Positions 26,123 to 34,892 of a stretch of 64,000 nt of DNA are shown in pieces. The stretch's first letter is position 1. Every line of letters starts with the position of its first letter. The DNA is from DATARH01 sp963746885 (GTDB lineage: Bacteria; Pseudomonadota; Alphaproteobacteria; ATCC43930; CGMCC-115725): positions 186,001 through 250,000 of the forward strand of contig CAVVDM010000003.1 in assembly GCA_963746885.1 (NCBI GenBank), written 5' to 3'. The translations under genes and the position numbers were made by a program. The notes under the pieces are model-generated. The model did not search any database. It worked only from the letters and a program-made list of their open reading frames with translations, and was not told the DNA's origin.

Positions 26123-28545
26123 GGGGACGCGCCCCACTTCCAGTTCCGGACCTCCGGCAAATCTTTGCCGTGCTGGTCGATGTAGAGCTTGTGTTCGACC
26201 AGCTTGTCCCGAACCATCTGCTTTAAATAGGCCCCTTTGCTGCCCAGATGGGGCAACCGGTCGACGACATCCTGCACCAGATGAAAGCGGTCCAGATCGT
26301 TCTGCACCCGCATGTCGAAGGCGGTGGTGATCGTGCCCTCTTCCTTATAGCCGCGCACATGCAGGTTACGATTGGTTCGACGATAGGTCAGCCGGTGAAC
26401 GAGAGAGGAATAGCCATGGAAGCCGAAGATGATGTGCTTGTCCTTGGTGAAGAGTGAATCGTAGTCCGCTTCGGTGAGACCGTGCGGGTGCTCGCTTGCG
26501 GATTGCAGCTTCATCAGATCGACGACGTTGATCACCCGGATCTTCAGTTCGGGTAGATGCTCGCGAAGGATCGACACGGCGGCCAGGATCTCCAGCGTCG
26601 GCGTATCTCCACAACAGGCCATCACCACGTCGGGTCCGGAGTCCTGGTCGTTGCTGGCCCATTGCCAGATGCCCAGCCCCTGTGTGCAATGCACAACCGC
26701 CTCGTCCATGGTCAGCCATTGCGGTAGCGCGTGTTTGCCGGCGACGACGACGTTCACGTAATGCCGGCTGCGCAGGCAGTGATCGAAGGTCGACAACAGG
26801 CAGTTGGCATCGGGCGGCATGTAGACGCGAACGATGTCGGCCTTCTTGTTGATCACGTGGTCGAGGAACCCGGGATCCTGATGGGTGAAGCCGTTGTGGT
26901 CCTGCTGCCAGACATGCGACGCGAGCAAATAGTTCAGCGAGGCGATCTTCCGGCGCCACGGCAGTTCCGCGGTGACCTTCAGCCATTTGGCGTGCTGACT
27001 GAACATCGAATCGACGATGCGGATAAACGCCTCGTAACTGTTGAACAGCCCATGCCGCCCGGTCAAGAGGTAGCCTTCCAGCCAGCCTTCGCATTGATGC
27101 TCGCTAAGCATCGAATCGAGCACGCGGCCGGCGGGCGCGAGGAACTCGTCATTCTCGACGGTTGCCGCCTCCCATTGCCGATTGGTGACCGCGAAGACCG
27201 CGCCAAGCAGGTTCGACAGCGTCTCATCCGGACCAAAGATGCGGAAGTTGCCCTTGTTCAGCTTGACGATGTCCTTGAAGAATTCGCCCAGCACGAGGGT
27301 GTCCTGTCCGTCGACGGCGCCCGGGGAGGGCACGTGCACCGCATGCCCCCGGAAATCGGGCATATGCAGATCGTGCAGCAGGATGCCGCCATTGGCGTGC
27401 GGGTTGGCGCCCATGCGCCGGTCGCCCTTAGGCGCCAGCTCGGCCAGTTCGGCGATCAGCCGCCCGCTCTCGTCAAACAACTCCTCGGCCTTGTAGCTTT
27501 TCATCCAGCTTTCGAGTTGCGCGACATGCTCGGGATGCCCAGCATCGACAAGGAGGGGCACCTGGTGGGCGCGGAACGTCCCCTCGACGCGCAGCCCGTC
27601 GACGATTTTCGGTCCGGTCCAGCCCTTGGGCGATCTGAGGACGATCATCGGCCAGCGCGGCCGAGTGGCAGTCTTGGTGGTCCGGGCGGAAGTCTGGAAC
27701 CCCCTGATGTCCGCGATGGCCTTCTCCATGACGGTGGCCATCAACTCGTGCATCGTCGCCGGATCGTCGCCCTCGACAAAATACGGGGTCCAGCCGCAGC
27801 CGCGAAAAAACTGCTCCAGCTCGTCATGCTCGATGCGCGCCAGCACCGTCGGATTGCTGATCTTGTAGCCATTCAGATGCAGGATCGGCAGCACGGCGCC
27901 ATCGGTCACCGGATCGAGAAACTTGGTGGACTGCCACGCCGTTGCCAGCGGGCCGGTTTCCGCCTCGCCGTCGCCGATGACGCAGGCGACAATCAGCTCC
28001 GGGTTGTCAAACGCGGCGCCGAAAGCATGGCTGAGCGAGTAGCCGAGTTCGCCGCCTTCGTGGATCGACCCCGGCGTCGTCGGCGCGACATGGCTCGAAA
28101 TGCCGCCCGGAAACGAGAATTGCTTGAACAGCTTTTTGAGCCCGGCTGCATCCTGGGTGACGTTCGGGTAAACCTCGCTCCACGTACCTTCGAGATAGAC
28201 GTTGCCCACAATGGCCGGCCCGCCATGGCCGGGACCGGCGATGTAGATCATGTCCAGATCGTGCTTTTTGATGACTCGGTTCAGGTGGACGTAGATGAAG
28301 TTCTGGCCCGGGGTCGTCCCCCAGTGTCCGACCACCAGCGGCTTGACGTGCGCCAGCGTCAACGGCTCGCGCAGCAGCGGGTTGTCGTAGAGATAGATCT
28401 GACCGACAGAGAGATAGTTGGCGGCTCGCCAGTAGGCGTTCATTCGCCGCAATTCGTCGGCGCCCAACGTCCGGTCCCCGCCGACAGCCCGCGTGGCGCC
28501 GATCCGGTCCTGAAGGCCTCGCGTCGACGTGAGTGCGTCGTCCAT
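26119..28545 (-). CDS. xfp: Xylulose-5-phosphate/fructose-6-phosphate phosphoketolase
   Basis: 808 residues, full family length. TPP-dependent enzyme that splits X5P or F6P with phosphate to acetyl phosphate plus G3P or E4P. Motifs in order: NAYWRAANYLSVGQIYLYDN, VGHWGTTPGQNFIYVHLNR, GPGHGGPAIVGN, EGGELGYSLSHAFG, the TPP/Mg site VIGDGEAETGP, HLNGYKISNPTV and EHPHGLTEADYD. ATG 28,545 follows AAAGGGGC. Acetyl phosphate would normally go to acetate kinase, whose gene in this window is truncated. Upstream at 28,682 is an AGTAGTTTCCGA box pointing into the gene. It is divergent from the sugar transporter. Confidence 0.95.
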   Translation of the reverse strand: MDDALTSTRGLQDRIGATRAVGGDRTLGADELRRMNAYWRAANYLSVGQIYLYDNPLLREPLTLAHVKPLVVGHWGTTPGQNFIYVHLNRVIKKHDLDMIYIAGPGHGGPAIVGNVYLEGTWSEVYPNVTQDAAGLKKLFKQFSFPGGISSHVAPTTPGSIHEGGELGYSLSHAFGAAFDNPELIVACVIGDGEAETGPLATAWQSTKFLDPVTDGAVLPILHLNGYKISNPTVLARIEHDELEQFFRGCGWTPYFVEGDDPATMHELMATVMEKAIADIRGFQTSARTTKTATRPRWPMIVLRSPKGWTGPKIVDGLRVEGTFRAHQVPLLVDAGHPEHVAQLESWMKSYKAEELFDESGRLIAELAELAPKGDRRMGANPHANGGILLHDLHMPDFRGHAVHVPSPGAVDGQDTLVLGEFFKDIVKLNKGNFRIFGPDETLSNLLGAVFAVTNRQWEAATVENDEFLAPAGRVLDSMLSEHQCEGWLEGYLLTGRHGLFNSYEAFIRIVDSMFSQHAKWLKVTAELPWRRKIASLNYLLASHVWQQDHNGFTHQDPGFLDHVINKKADIVRVYMPPDANCLLSTFDHCLRSRHYVNVVVAGKHALPQWLTMDEAVVHCTQGLGIWQWASNDQDSGPDVVMACCGDTPTLEILAAVSILREHLPELKIRVINVVDLMKLQSASEHPHGLTEADYDSLFTKDKHIIFGFHGYSSLVHRLTYRRTNRNLHVRGYKEEGTITTAFDMRVQNDLDRFHLVQDVVDRLPHLGSKGAYLKQMVRDKLVEHKLYIDQHGKDLPEVRNWKWGASP

Positions 28546-28681
28546 GGTCTCGGCCCCTTTTTGGGTTTCGTGGGTCCGCAGTGTGCGGTGCAAGCAGGAC
28601 GTGTCGCGGAACCGTCACGTGGGCAACGCGAAGTCCTGCGGATCCGGACCGTAGCTCCCGGGAGATCGTCAAGAGCAGTCT

Positions 28682-28694
28682 CGGAAACTACTCA
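28682..28694 (-). promoter_or_regulatory. FixJ-like box 1 (xfp)
   Basis: Minus strand TGAGTAGTTTCCG, full match to the consensus, followed by AGACTG. Lies 137 bases upstream of the xfp start. Confidence 0.6.
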
Positions 28695-28784
28695 TGCCGC
28701 CGTGCGCCCAAGCCGCGGGCAACGGGAAGGCTAGGGTGAGCGGCGGCGCATTGGCAACACCTCGCCCGTATTGCTCAAATCTGG

Positions 28785-28794
28785 GTAGTTTCCG
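28785..28794 (+). promoter_or_regulatory. FixJ-like box 2 (sugar transporter, weaker)
   Basis: Plus strand GGGTAGTTTCCGGG, two mismatches to the consensus, 158 bases before the transporter start. Confidence 0.45.
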
Positions 28795-28951
28795 GGCCTC
28801 CCACGCTCGCCGACCATCTGCTATGGTAATGGCCTTAGGCAAGGGTGAGCGCCTACAGGTGTAAATAGCAACGGTGCTACCAGCCGTTGGCTCGCACGCT
28901 CGCCATGGCCATCGGGCCGTTGGTACTTCGGCCTGACGCGAGAGGTTTCAT

Positions 28952-30427
28952 TTGGAGTTAACCGTCATCAGCCCCGCCAGGGCGGAACCGCGATCCCCAG
29001 CCCCCCTGAAGGCACCGGTCAGTCCGGTGGCGGAACCGCCGCCAACTGGCCAGAGCGTGACGCCTTGGCTCGTTGTGGTGCTGGTGGTCGTCCTCTTCTC
29101 CGGCGGGCTGTTTGGTTACGATCAAGGCGTGATTTCCGGCGCGCTGCACGGCATCAAAAGGACGTTCTCGCTCAGCCCATTGCTGATCGAAGTGGTGACG
29201 AGCTGGGTCACCCTGGGCGCGCTGTTGGGCGCGCTCGCCGCGGGTGAGCTGGCCGACCGGATCGGCCGCAAGCGCACCGTGCTCATCGCCGGCGCGATGT
29301 TCACCCTGGGGTCGCTCGTACAGGCGCTGGCTCCCGATACGGTCATCCTGGTCGCGGGGCGACTGATCGTCGGCGCCGGGGTCGGTGTGGCTGCCGTCGC
29401 CGCGCCGCTCTACGCCGCCGAGCTGGCACCGACCAGCTTGCGCGGCCGCTTCGTCTCCGCCTACCAGCTCGCGATCACGATTGGCATATTCCTCGCTTAT
29501 CTGGTCGATGGCTGGCTGTCGCAGAGCGATGCCTGGCGGATCATGCTGGGCGCGTCCGCCGTGCCGGGACTGCTCTTGTTCGCGGTGGCGTTGATGGCAC
29601 CGAAATCGCCGCGCTGGCTGATGAAGATGAACCGCCGCACCGATGCCGCTGCCGAACTGCGCAAGATGCGGCCGGGCGTCGACTTCAAGGCGCGGCTCGA
29701 CGCCATCGACACCACCTTACGCCGGGAAGGCGGCCGTGCCTCCTGGGGCGAGGTCTTCCACCACCAATGGCGTCGGCCACTGCTGATCGGAATCGGGCTT
29801 GCGATCTTTCAGCAGATCACCGGGATCAACGCGATCATTTACTACGCCGACCAGATCTTCGCGTCCGCCGGTTTTGCGACGCAATCGTCGCAGACGACAG
29901 TGACGACATGGGCGATCGGCGGCGTCAACGTGGTGGCGACCCTGATAGCCATCGCCTATATCGACCATCTCGGACGGCGGAAGCTGCTGCTCGCCGGGCT
30001 GATCGGGATGGCGACTTGCCTGGCCGTGGTCGGCATCGCCTTCCGGTTCATCGGGATGGCCCATATCGCCGCCGGCGCGACGCCGAGCGGCGCCGGCATC
30101 GTCACTCTGCTTGCTTTGGTCGGCTTCATTGTCAGCTTCGCCTTCTCAATGGGACCCGTCACGTGGACGGTAATCAACGAGATCTTCCCAGGACATATTC
30201 GCGGCCGGGGAGTCGCCGTTGCCACGGCCGTCAACTGGGCCTCGGCTTTTCTGGTCAGTCAGTTCTTCCTGACACTGGTCGGCGCGGTCGGCAATTCATT
30301 GAGCTTCGGGCTGTTCGCACTGTTCTGCGTCGTCGCCTGGGTCTGGATATACTTCCGCGTACCGGAGACGAAGGGCCAGTCGCTGGAACAGGTCCAGCAG
30401 CTTTGGAAGGAGGCCCCTCGATGCTGA
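28952..30427 (+). CDS. MFS sugar porter (hexose:H+ symporter type)
   Basis: 491 residues with 12 predicted membrane helices. Sugar-porter signatures: FGYDQGVISGAL in helix 1, GELADRIGRKRT between helices 2 and 3, APKSPRWLM after helix 6, QQITGINAIIYYADQIF in helix 7, and VPETKGQSLEQVQ after helix 12. TTG start at 28,952 preceded by GAGAGG. It probably imports glucose or xylose to feed the phosphoketolase route. The stop overlaps the glk remnant by 7 bases. Confidence 0.9.
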   Translation: MELTVISPARAEPRSPAPLKAPVSPVAEPPPTGQSVTPWLVVVLVVVLFSGGLFGYDQGVISGALHGIKRTFSLSPLLIEVVTSWVTLGALLGALAAGELADRIGRKRTVLIAGAMFTLGSLVQALAPDTVILVAGRLIVGAGVGVAAVAAPLYAAELAPTSLRGRFVSAYQLAITIGIFLAYLVDGWLSQSDAWRIMLGASAVPGLLLFAVALMAPKSPRWLMKMNRRTDAAAELRKMRPGVDFKARLDAIDTTLRREGGRASWGEVFHHQWRRPLLIGIGLAIFQQITGINAIIYYADQIFASAGFATQSSQTTVTTWAIGGVNVVATLIAIAYIDHLGRRKLLLAGLIGMATCLAVVGIAFRFIGMAHIAAGATPSGAGIVTLLALVGFIVSFAFSMGPVTWTVINEIFPGHIRGRGVAVATAVNWASAFLVSQFFLTLVGAVGNSLSFGLFALFCVVAWVWIYFRVPETKGQSLEQVQQLWKEAPRC

Positions 30428-30588
30428 TCGCCGGCGACATCGGCGGCACGACGACACGCCTCGCGCTCGGCACGCCGCGGGCCGGGCCGCGTCAATTCGT
30501 GGCCGAGCAGGACGCAGCGGCGATTACCAGGGGCTGCAGCCGATCGTCGAGGCGTTTCCGGCCAAGACCGGCGGCCGCGCCTGCGCCC
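30421..30588 (+). pseudogene. glk: Glucokinase remnant
   Basis: Begins MLIAGDIGGTTTRLALGTP, the phosphate-binding start of bacterial glucokinase. After EQD the frame slips by one base (deletion) and continues DYQGLQPIVEAFPAKTGGRA, also glucokinase. Then more than 250 codons are missing and the transaldolase leader follows. It would have phosphorylated imported glucose in this operon. Confidence 0.75.
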
Positions 30589-30633
30589 GCCATGAACCCC
30601 AATGCCTCAAGATCGGCGATAAAGGAATGACTG

Positions 30634-31716
30634 ATGGCTTCCCACGCACCGAAGGCGCTCAACCAACTCGGCCAGAGCCTGTGGCTCGATAACATCACCC
30701 GCGATCTGCTCGATAGCGGCACGCTGGAGCGCTACGTAAACGAGCTGTCGGTCACCGGTCTGACCTCCAATCCGACGATCTTTGACCATGCGATTTCGCG
30801 CAATTCCTCGTACGACGCGGAAATCCGCCGCCAGCTGGATAACGGTGCGACCGGCGAGGGGTTGTTCTTCAACCTCGCCATCCAGGATCTGACCCGTGCG
30901 GCGGACCTATTCGCGCCGGTTTATGGGCGCACCGGCACCGTCGATGGGTTCGTGTCGCTGGAAGTCTCGCCGCTGCTCGCCTACGACACTCAGGCGACAA
31001 TAGCTCAGGCCAAAAAGCTGCACGCCCTGGCAAACAGGCCGAACCTGTTCATCAAGATTCCCGGCACGCGGGAAGGCCTGCCGGCGATCGAGGAAGCGAT
31101 TTTCGCCGGCGTCCCGGTCAATGTGACCCTGCTGTTCTCCACCGAGCAATATAGCGCCGCGGCCGATGCCTATCTGAAGGGGCTCGAACGCCGCGTCGCC
31201 GCCGGCCTGTCCCCCGACATACGCTCGGTCGCCTCGCTGTTCATCAGCCGCTGGGATGTGGCGGTGGCGAGCAAGGTACCGGCGGAACTGCGCAATACGC
31301 TCGGCATCGCGGTCAGCAAACGATCCTACAAGGCCTATCGCGACGTGCTGGAGAGCGATCGGTTTCAGCGTCTGGCCAATCTTGGCGCGCGGCCGCAACG
31401 GCTGCTGTTCGCCAGCACCGGCACCAAGGACAAGAGTGCATCCGACACGCTGTACGTCTCCGCTCTTGCCGCTCCGAACACGGTCAACACGATGCCGGAG
31501 GAAACGTTGCTGGCCTTCGCCGATCACGGCACGACAAGCGGTACGCTGCCGCGCGACGGCGCCGACGCGGAAGCGGTGCTCCTCGTGTTCGCCAAGGCCG
31601 GCATCGATATCGCGGCGCTGGCGGCGCTACTGCAATCTGACGGCGCCAAGGGCTTTGTCGCTTCCTGGCACGAACTGCTCGGGGCGATCGAGACCAAGAG
31701 CAAGTCCCTGGCCTGA
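30634..31716 (+). CDS. tal: Transaldolase
   Basis: 360 residues. Transfers a dihydroxyacetone unit between sedoheptulose-7-P and G3P, linking hexose and pentose phosphates. Motifs: WLDNITRDLLDSGTL, VTGLTSNPTIFDHAI, FVSLEVSPLLAYD, the Schiff-base Lys in RPNLFIKIPGT, and RSVASLFISRWD. ATG at 30,634 follows AAAGGAATGACTG. In an operon with the transporter and a pgi remnant, it would supply the pentose phosphates used by phosphoketolase. Confidence 0.93.
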   Translation: MASHAPKALNQLGQSLWLDNITRDLLDSGTLERYVNELSVTGLTSNPTIFDHAISRNSSYDAEIRRQLDNGATGEGLFFNLAIQDLTRAADLFAPVYGRTGTVDGFVSLEVSPLLAYDTQATIAQAKKLHALANRPNLFIKIPGTREGLPAIEEAIFAGVPVNVTLLFSTEQYSAAADAYLKGLERRVAAGLSPDIRSVASLFISRWDVAVASKVPAELRNTLGIAVSKRSYKAYRDVLESDRFQRLANLGARPQRLLFASTGTKDKSASDTLYVSALAAPNTVNTMPEETLLAFADHGTTSGTLPRDGADAEAVLLVFAKAGIDIAALAALLQSDGAKGFVASWHELLGAIETKSKSLA

Positions 31717-31733
31717 ACTTAGGAGAAAAGCCA

Positions 31734-31790
31734 ATGACCGCTCTTACCGGCACGCCGGCTTGGCAAGCGCTCGCGGCGGCGCATCATCCA
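31734..31790 (+). pseudogene. pgi: Glucose-6-phosphate isomerase N-terminal remnant
   Basis: A good AGGAG precedes ATG 31,734 and the first codons read MTALTGTPAWQALAAAHH, very like the start of Pgi. After about 18 codons the similarity stops and the convergent PRC-barrel gene begins. Only the 5' end of the gene is left. Confidence 0.55.
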
Positions 31791-31813
31791 AATCCGACTT
31801 CGTCAACGGGCTG

Positions 31814-32647
31814 CTACGCGGCAGGTCGCTGCTCGGTTGTCGGCGCCTCCTTGCTCGGCGAGACCCAGGTGATGCCGTAATATTTACGGTAGCCTTCATC
31901 ATAGGCCTGATCGACGGTTGTCGAGGCATCGTACGCCGGGCTGTCCTTGACCCTCTGGCGATCGACATCGAGGTTCACCACCCTGCCCGACCAATCGATC
32001 TCCGTCGCCGAAAGCGGTGAGATCAGCACCACCTTGCCGGGCCACCAGTTCTTGGTGTCGATGACGAGGTAACGGATGCTCCAATCGGCATCCTCGATCA
32101 GAAAGTCCTCGACGTGACCGATCGCGCCGTCGCGGGCTTCGATGTAGTATCCGGTTACCGCCTTGACGCTGCGCAGATGCACGTCGTCGCGGTTTCGCTG
32201 AGCATCGGCAATCTCTTCCCTGTGGCGACGCGGTTCGAGCGAGATCGGCATCGCGCCGCCCATCCCGCCCATATAGCCGTAGCCACCGATGTAGCCGATG
32301 CCGCCCATATAGCCGTAGCCGCTATTCCAATACGGGCTGTAGCCGTAGTAATCGTAAACCCTGCTTTCCATCTGACGCGACACCGGCCGATCGGTGGCGA
32401 TGTCCGGGCTGTCCTTGATCTGCTGCATGGTCAAATTGATCGAACATTCCTCTTCTTTTGCATCGAGGTGTCCGAGCGCAGAGGAAGGCAAAAGGACTTT
32501 GCGGCCCGACAGCCAGTTGCCGGTGTCGACAACCAGCCAGCGCACCAGCCAGCTCGTGTCGTCAAACAGCAGGTCGCTGACGGTGCCGATCTGACCGTCG
32601 CTTGCCGCAATGGCATAGCCGGTGATTTTCAATGCATTCCACAACAT
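31814..32647 (-). CDS. Double PRC-barrel domain protein (copy 1)
   Basis: 277 residues. Two PRC-barrel domains: residues ~8-75 (YAIAASDGQIGTVSDLLFDD; RWLVVDTGNWLSGRKVLLP) and ~155-225 (GYYIEARDGAIGHVEDFLIE; YLVIDTKNWWPGKVVLISP), joined by a Gly/Tyr-rich linker (YMGGIGYIGGYGYMGGMGG). ATG 32,647 has AAAGGAACGTGAC before it. A close paralogue lies at 56,186-56,956, and both follow a secreted PRC-barrel gene. Function is unknown; PRC barrels are protein- or RNA-binding folds. Confidence 0.85.
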   Translation of the reverse strand: MLWNALKITGYAIAASDGQIGTVSDLLFDDTSWLVRWLVVDTGNWLSGRKVLLPSSALGHLDAKEEECSINLTMQQIKDSPDIATDRPVSRQMESRVYDYYGYSPYWNSGYGYMGGIGYIGGYGYMGGMGGAMPISLEPRRHREEIADAQRNRDDVHLRSVKAVTGYYIEARDGAIGHVEDFLIEDADWSIRYLVIDTKNWWPGKVVLISPLSATEIDWSGRVVNLDVDRQRVKDSPAYDASTTVDQAYDEGYRKYYGITWVSPSKEAPTTEQRPAA

Positions 32648-32704
32648 GTCACGTTCCTTTGCGTTTACCGCGCTTGCCGATCCCTGCAACGATAAGGGAT
32701 GGGA

Positions 32705-33601
32705 TCAACCGTTGGTCTTGTTCGAGCCATTGCTCGAAAAATGCGTCTTCCAGTACGCGTCCACCTTCTGGCTCTCCTGATCGAACCGGCCAGGGCTCGC
32801 GAATTGGTCATCGCTGACCTCCGGCGCGGCTGCCATGGCACCCTTGCTGGTGTCGAGCACCAGCAGATTCCCGTAGGGAGACACCTTGAAGTCCTCCCAA
32901 GGGACCGGCACATATTTTTTGTCGATGCCGAAAATGCCGCCGCGGGCGATCACCAGATAGGCGATCTTGCCGGTCTGCGGGGTCATCACGATGTCATCGA
33001 CGCTGCCGAGAGGCTCGTTCTTCGGGCTGCGCACATCGGTGCCGAGCAACTGATCGGAGCGGAACGAGGCATTTTTGGCCGTGACCGGCTGGGCGGCGGC
33101 GATCTGCTGCTGCTGCCAGCTTGGCATGTTTACCGGCGGCAGGCCGCCGTTGTGCATATCCGCGACGTAGACCTTGTAAATGCCGCGGGTTGTGGCGAGG
33201 GCATCCTCGCACGCTTGCTGCTGGCCGTGTCGAGCAAGAATGTTGGCGGAGGCAATCAGCATCCGGACCTCGTAACCCGGCCGCGAGTCCCGGTAGCCGG
33301 TCGTGGTCGACGCAAGGCCGCCGCCTTTGGGATAGCCGTACCCGTAGCCGAACCCGTCGATCGGATAGCCGTACCCGTAGCCGGATCCGCCCAGCCAGTA
33401 GCCGTCCTTCTGCATCTGGCTGTCGAAGGCGCGCAGATCGGCCAGACACTTCTGCGCGGGCTTGATGGCGGCGGTGGCTGCCTTGCCGGCAAGTCGCGGT
33501 TTCGCCGTACCGGTTGCCGCAGGCTCGGCGGCGAGCAGCGGGGCTGCAAGACCGAGACACAGGCATGCCGCCGCGCTGCTGGCGAGAAGGGTGCGTTTCA
33601 T
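32705..33601 (-). CDS. Secreted PRC-barrel domain protein (copy 1)
   Basis: 298 residues. Signal peptide MKRTLLASSAAACLCLGLAA with cleavage near LLAAEP. Then a YfdX-like helical part (KCLADLRAFDSQMQKDGYWL; SANILARHGQQQACEDAL) split by a Gly/Tyr-rich stretch (SGYGYGYPIDGFGYGYGYP), and a C-terminal PRC barrel (LGSVDDIVMTPQTGKIAYLV). Predicted periplasmic. Paralogue at 57,009-57,899. Likely in an operon SPFH - this gene - double PRC. Confidence 0.85.
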   Translation of the reverse strand: MKRTLLASSAAACLCLGLAAPLLAAEPAATGTAKPRLAGKAATAAIKPAQKCLADLRAFDSQMQKDGYWLGGSGYGYGYPIDGFGYGYGYPKGGGLASTTTGYRDSRPGYEVRMLIASANILARHGQQQACEDALATTRGIYKVYVADMHNGGLPPVNMPSWQQQQIAAAQPVTAKNASFRSDQLLGTDVRSPKNEPLGSVDDIVMTPQTGKIAYLVIARGGIFGIDKKYVPVPWEDFKVSPYGNLLVLDTSKGAMAAAPEVSDDQFASPGRFDQESQKVDAYWKTHFSSNGSNKTNG

Positions 33602-33699
33602 TGTGCTATCTCCGTGCTGTGGTTGTTGACCCGGCCGCAACCGGCGTTGCCGCTGCCATGGCCGACGCATTTGATAAGATCTGCCTGCGGCTCCGTTGC

Positions 33700-34534
33700 T
33701 CACGCGACCGATGGGACGCCCGCCGTGAGCGCGACGCGCGCGTCGCCATTGGGGCTGGCGGCAGCCGGCTTGCCGGTTTTGTCAAAAAGCTCAAGGAACG
33801 GCTTGATGATGTCGATCGGCATCGGGAAGACGACGGTGGAATTCTGCTCGGCACCGATCTCCGTCAGTGTCTGCAGGTAGCGCAGCTGCATGGCGGCCGG
33901 GATCGTCGACAGGATTTTGGCGGCGTTGACCAGGGTCTGCGAGGCCTGGAACTCGGCGTCGGCATGGATCACCTTGGCGCGGCGGTCGCGTTCCGCCTCG
34001 GCCTGTTTGGCGATGGCGCGCACCATGTTGTCGGTCAGTTCGACGGTCCTGATCTCGACGTTGCTTACCTTGATCCCCCAGGTTTCGGTCTGGGCATCGA
34101 GGATGCTCTGGACGTCGGCGCTGAGCTTTTTGCGTTCCGACGGCATCTCGTCGAGCTCGTGCTGGCCCAGCACCGCGCGCAGCGTCGTCTGCGCCAGCAT
34201 CACGGTGGCGGGCAGGTAGCGCTGAACCTGGATGATGGCCCGTTCGGGATTGACGACATTGAAGTAGAGCACCGCGTCGACCTTCATCGAGACGTTGTCG
34301 CGCGAGATCACGTCCTGGCTCGTATCTCGATGACCTGAATGCGCAGATCCACCCGCACCATTTCCTGGATGAACGGGATCATCAGCATGAGGCCCGGCCC
34401 TTTGACCGCCTGAAACCGCCCCAGCGTGAAGACGACGGCCCGCTCATATTGGCGCAAGATCTTTACAGTCGCCATGATCACGGTGAAGCCTACGATCAAG
34501 GAAATTGGAATGATAAGATTGCCGTCAAAGACAT
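33700..34534 (-). pseudogene. SPFH/Band 7 (stomatin-like) protein with indels
   Basis: N-terminal membrane helix (IPISLIVGFTVIMATVKIL), then the Band 7 domain: RQYERAVVFTLGRFQAVKGP, DVISRDNVSMKVDAVLYF, DVQSILDAQTETWGIKVSNV and a C-terminal coiled coil (AKQAEAERDRRAKVI). Two frame breaks are seen. The best start (ATG 34,534 after AAAGGAG at 34,541-34,547) is out of frame with the domain, and one base is missing near 34,321 between VIEI and SQDVIS. Family members organise membrane microdomains. An AGTAGTTTCCGA box is at 34,670. Confidence 0.78.
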
Positions 34535-34669
34535 GGCGTGCTCCTTTCAGGACAATCAGCGGTAAAACGCTGGGTCCCGTGAACTCGTAGACAGCCGGTG
34601 ACCGGACCATCCAGCCGTATTCATGGCCACGGTTGCAGAACACGGCTGCGGTCGGGCTAAGGATAGTGT

Positions 34670-34682
34670 CGGAAACTACTCA
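34670..34682 (-). promoter_or_regulatory. FixJ-like box 3 (SPFH-PRC operon)
   Basis: Minus strand TGAGTAGTTTCCG followed by ACACTATCC; 136 bases before the SPFH start at 34,534. Confidence 0.6.
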
Positions 34683-34802
34683 TGGGCCATCGCGTCATGC
34701 TGGGCCTCGTGGTCCAATTGAGAACACTGAGAGGCGTCATGGCCATTTCAGGTGTGTCACGATGGTCCGTCGATCCACAGGCCATCGTGACTGCACCGCT
34801 TA

Positions 34803-34892
34803 TACTGGCCTGATTTGAGGCTGACCTCACGTTGCTGTTCGGGAGGCCGGCCCCGCTTGGTGTCAACGTGTCAGCGCCTATTCAGGTCGGTA
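34803..34892 (+). repeat. MITE copy A (diverged)
   Basis: TA-flanked ~90-bp element. Left end TACTGGCCTGATTTGAGG, right end CAGCGCCTATTCAGGTCGG then TA. The middle differs from the other four copies. It ends at the base before the stop codon of the neighbouring minus-strand gene. Confidence 0.7.

Larger units (their letters stand above)
28546..28951. promoter_or_regulatory. Divergent promoter region between xfp and the sugar transporter
   Basis: 406 bases without a supported gene. It holds two AGTAGTTTCCGA-type boxes in opposite orientation, 28,682-28,694 facing xfp and 28,785-28,794 facing the transporter, about 90 bp apart. Each lies 137-158 bases before its start codon. Confidence 0.6.

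Noticed and set aside
28682..28694. Box read as an EcfG-type -35 element (GGAAC)
   Set aside because: The plus-strand GGAAACTAC lies upstream in the wrong orientation for the genes and no CGTT-type -10 element is found at the right distance; the FixJ-type reading fits orientation in all nine cases.
26731..28734. Long plus-strand open frame opposite xfp
   Set aside because: Antisense shadow of a full, motif-rich xfp gene in GC-rich DNA; no family signature of its own.
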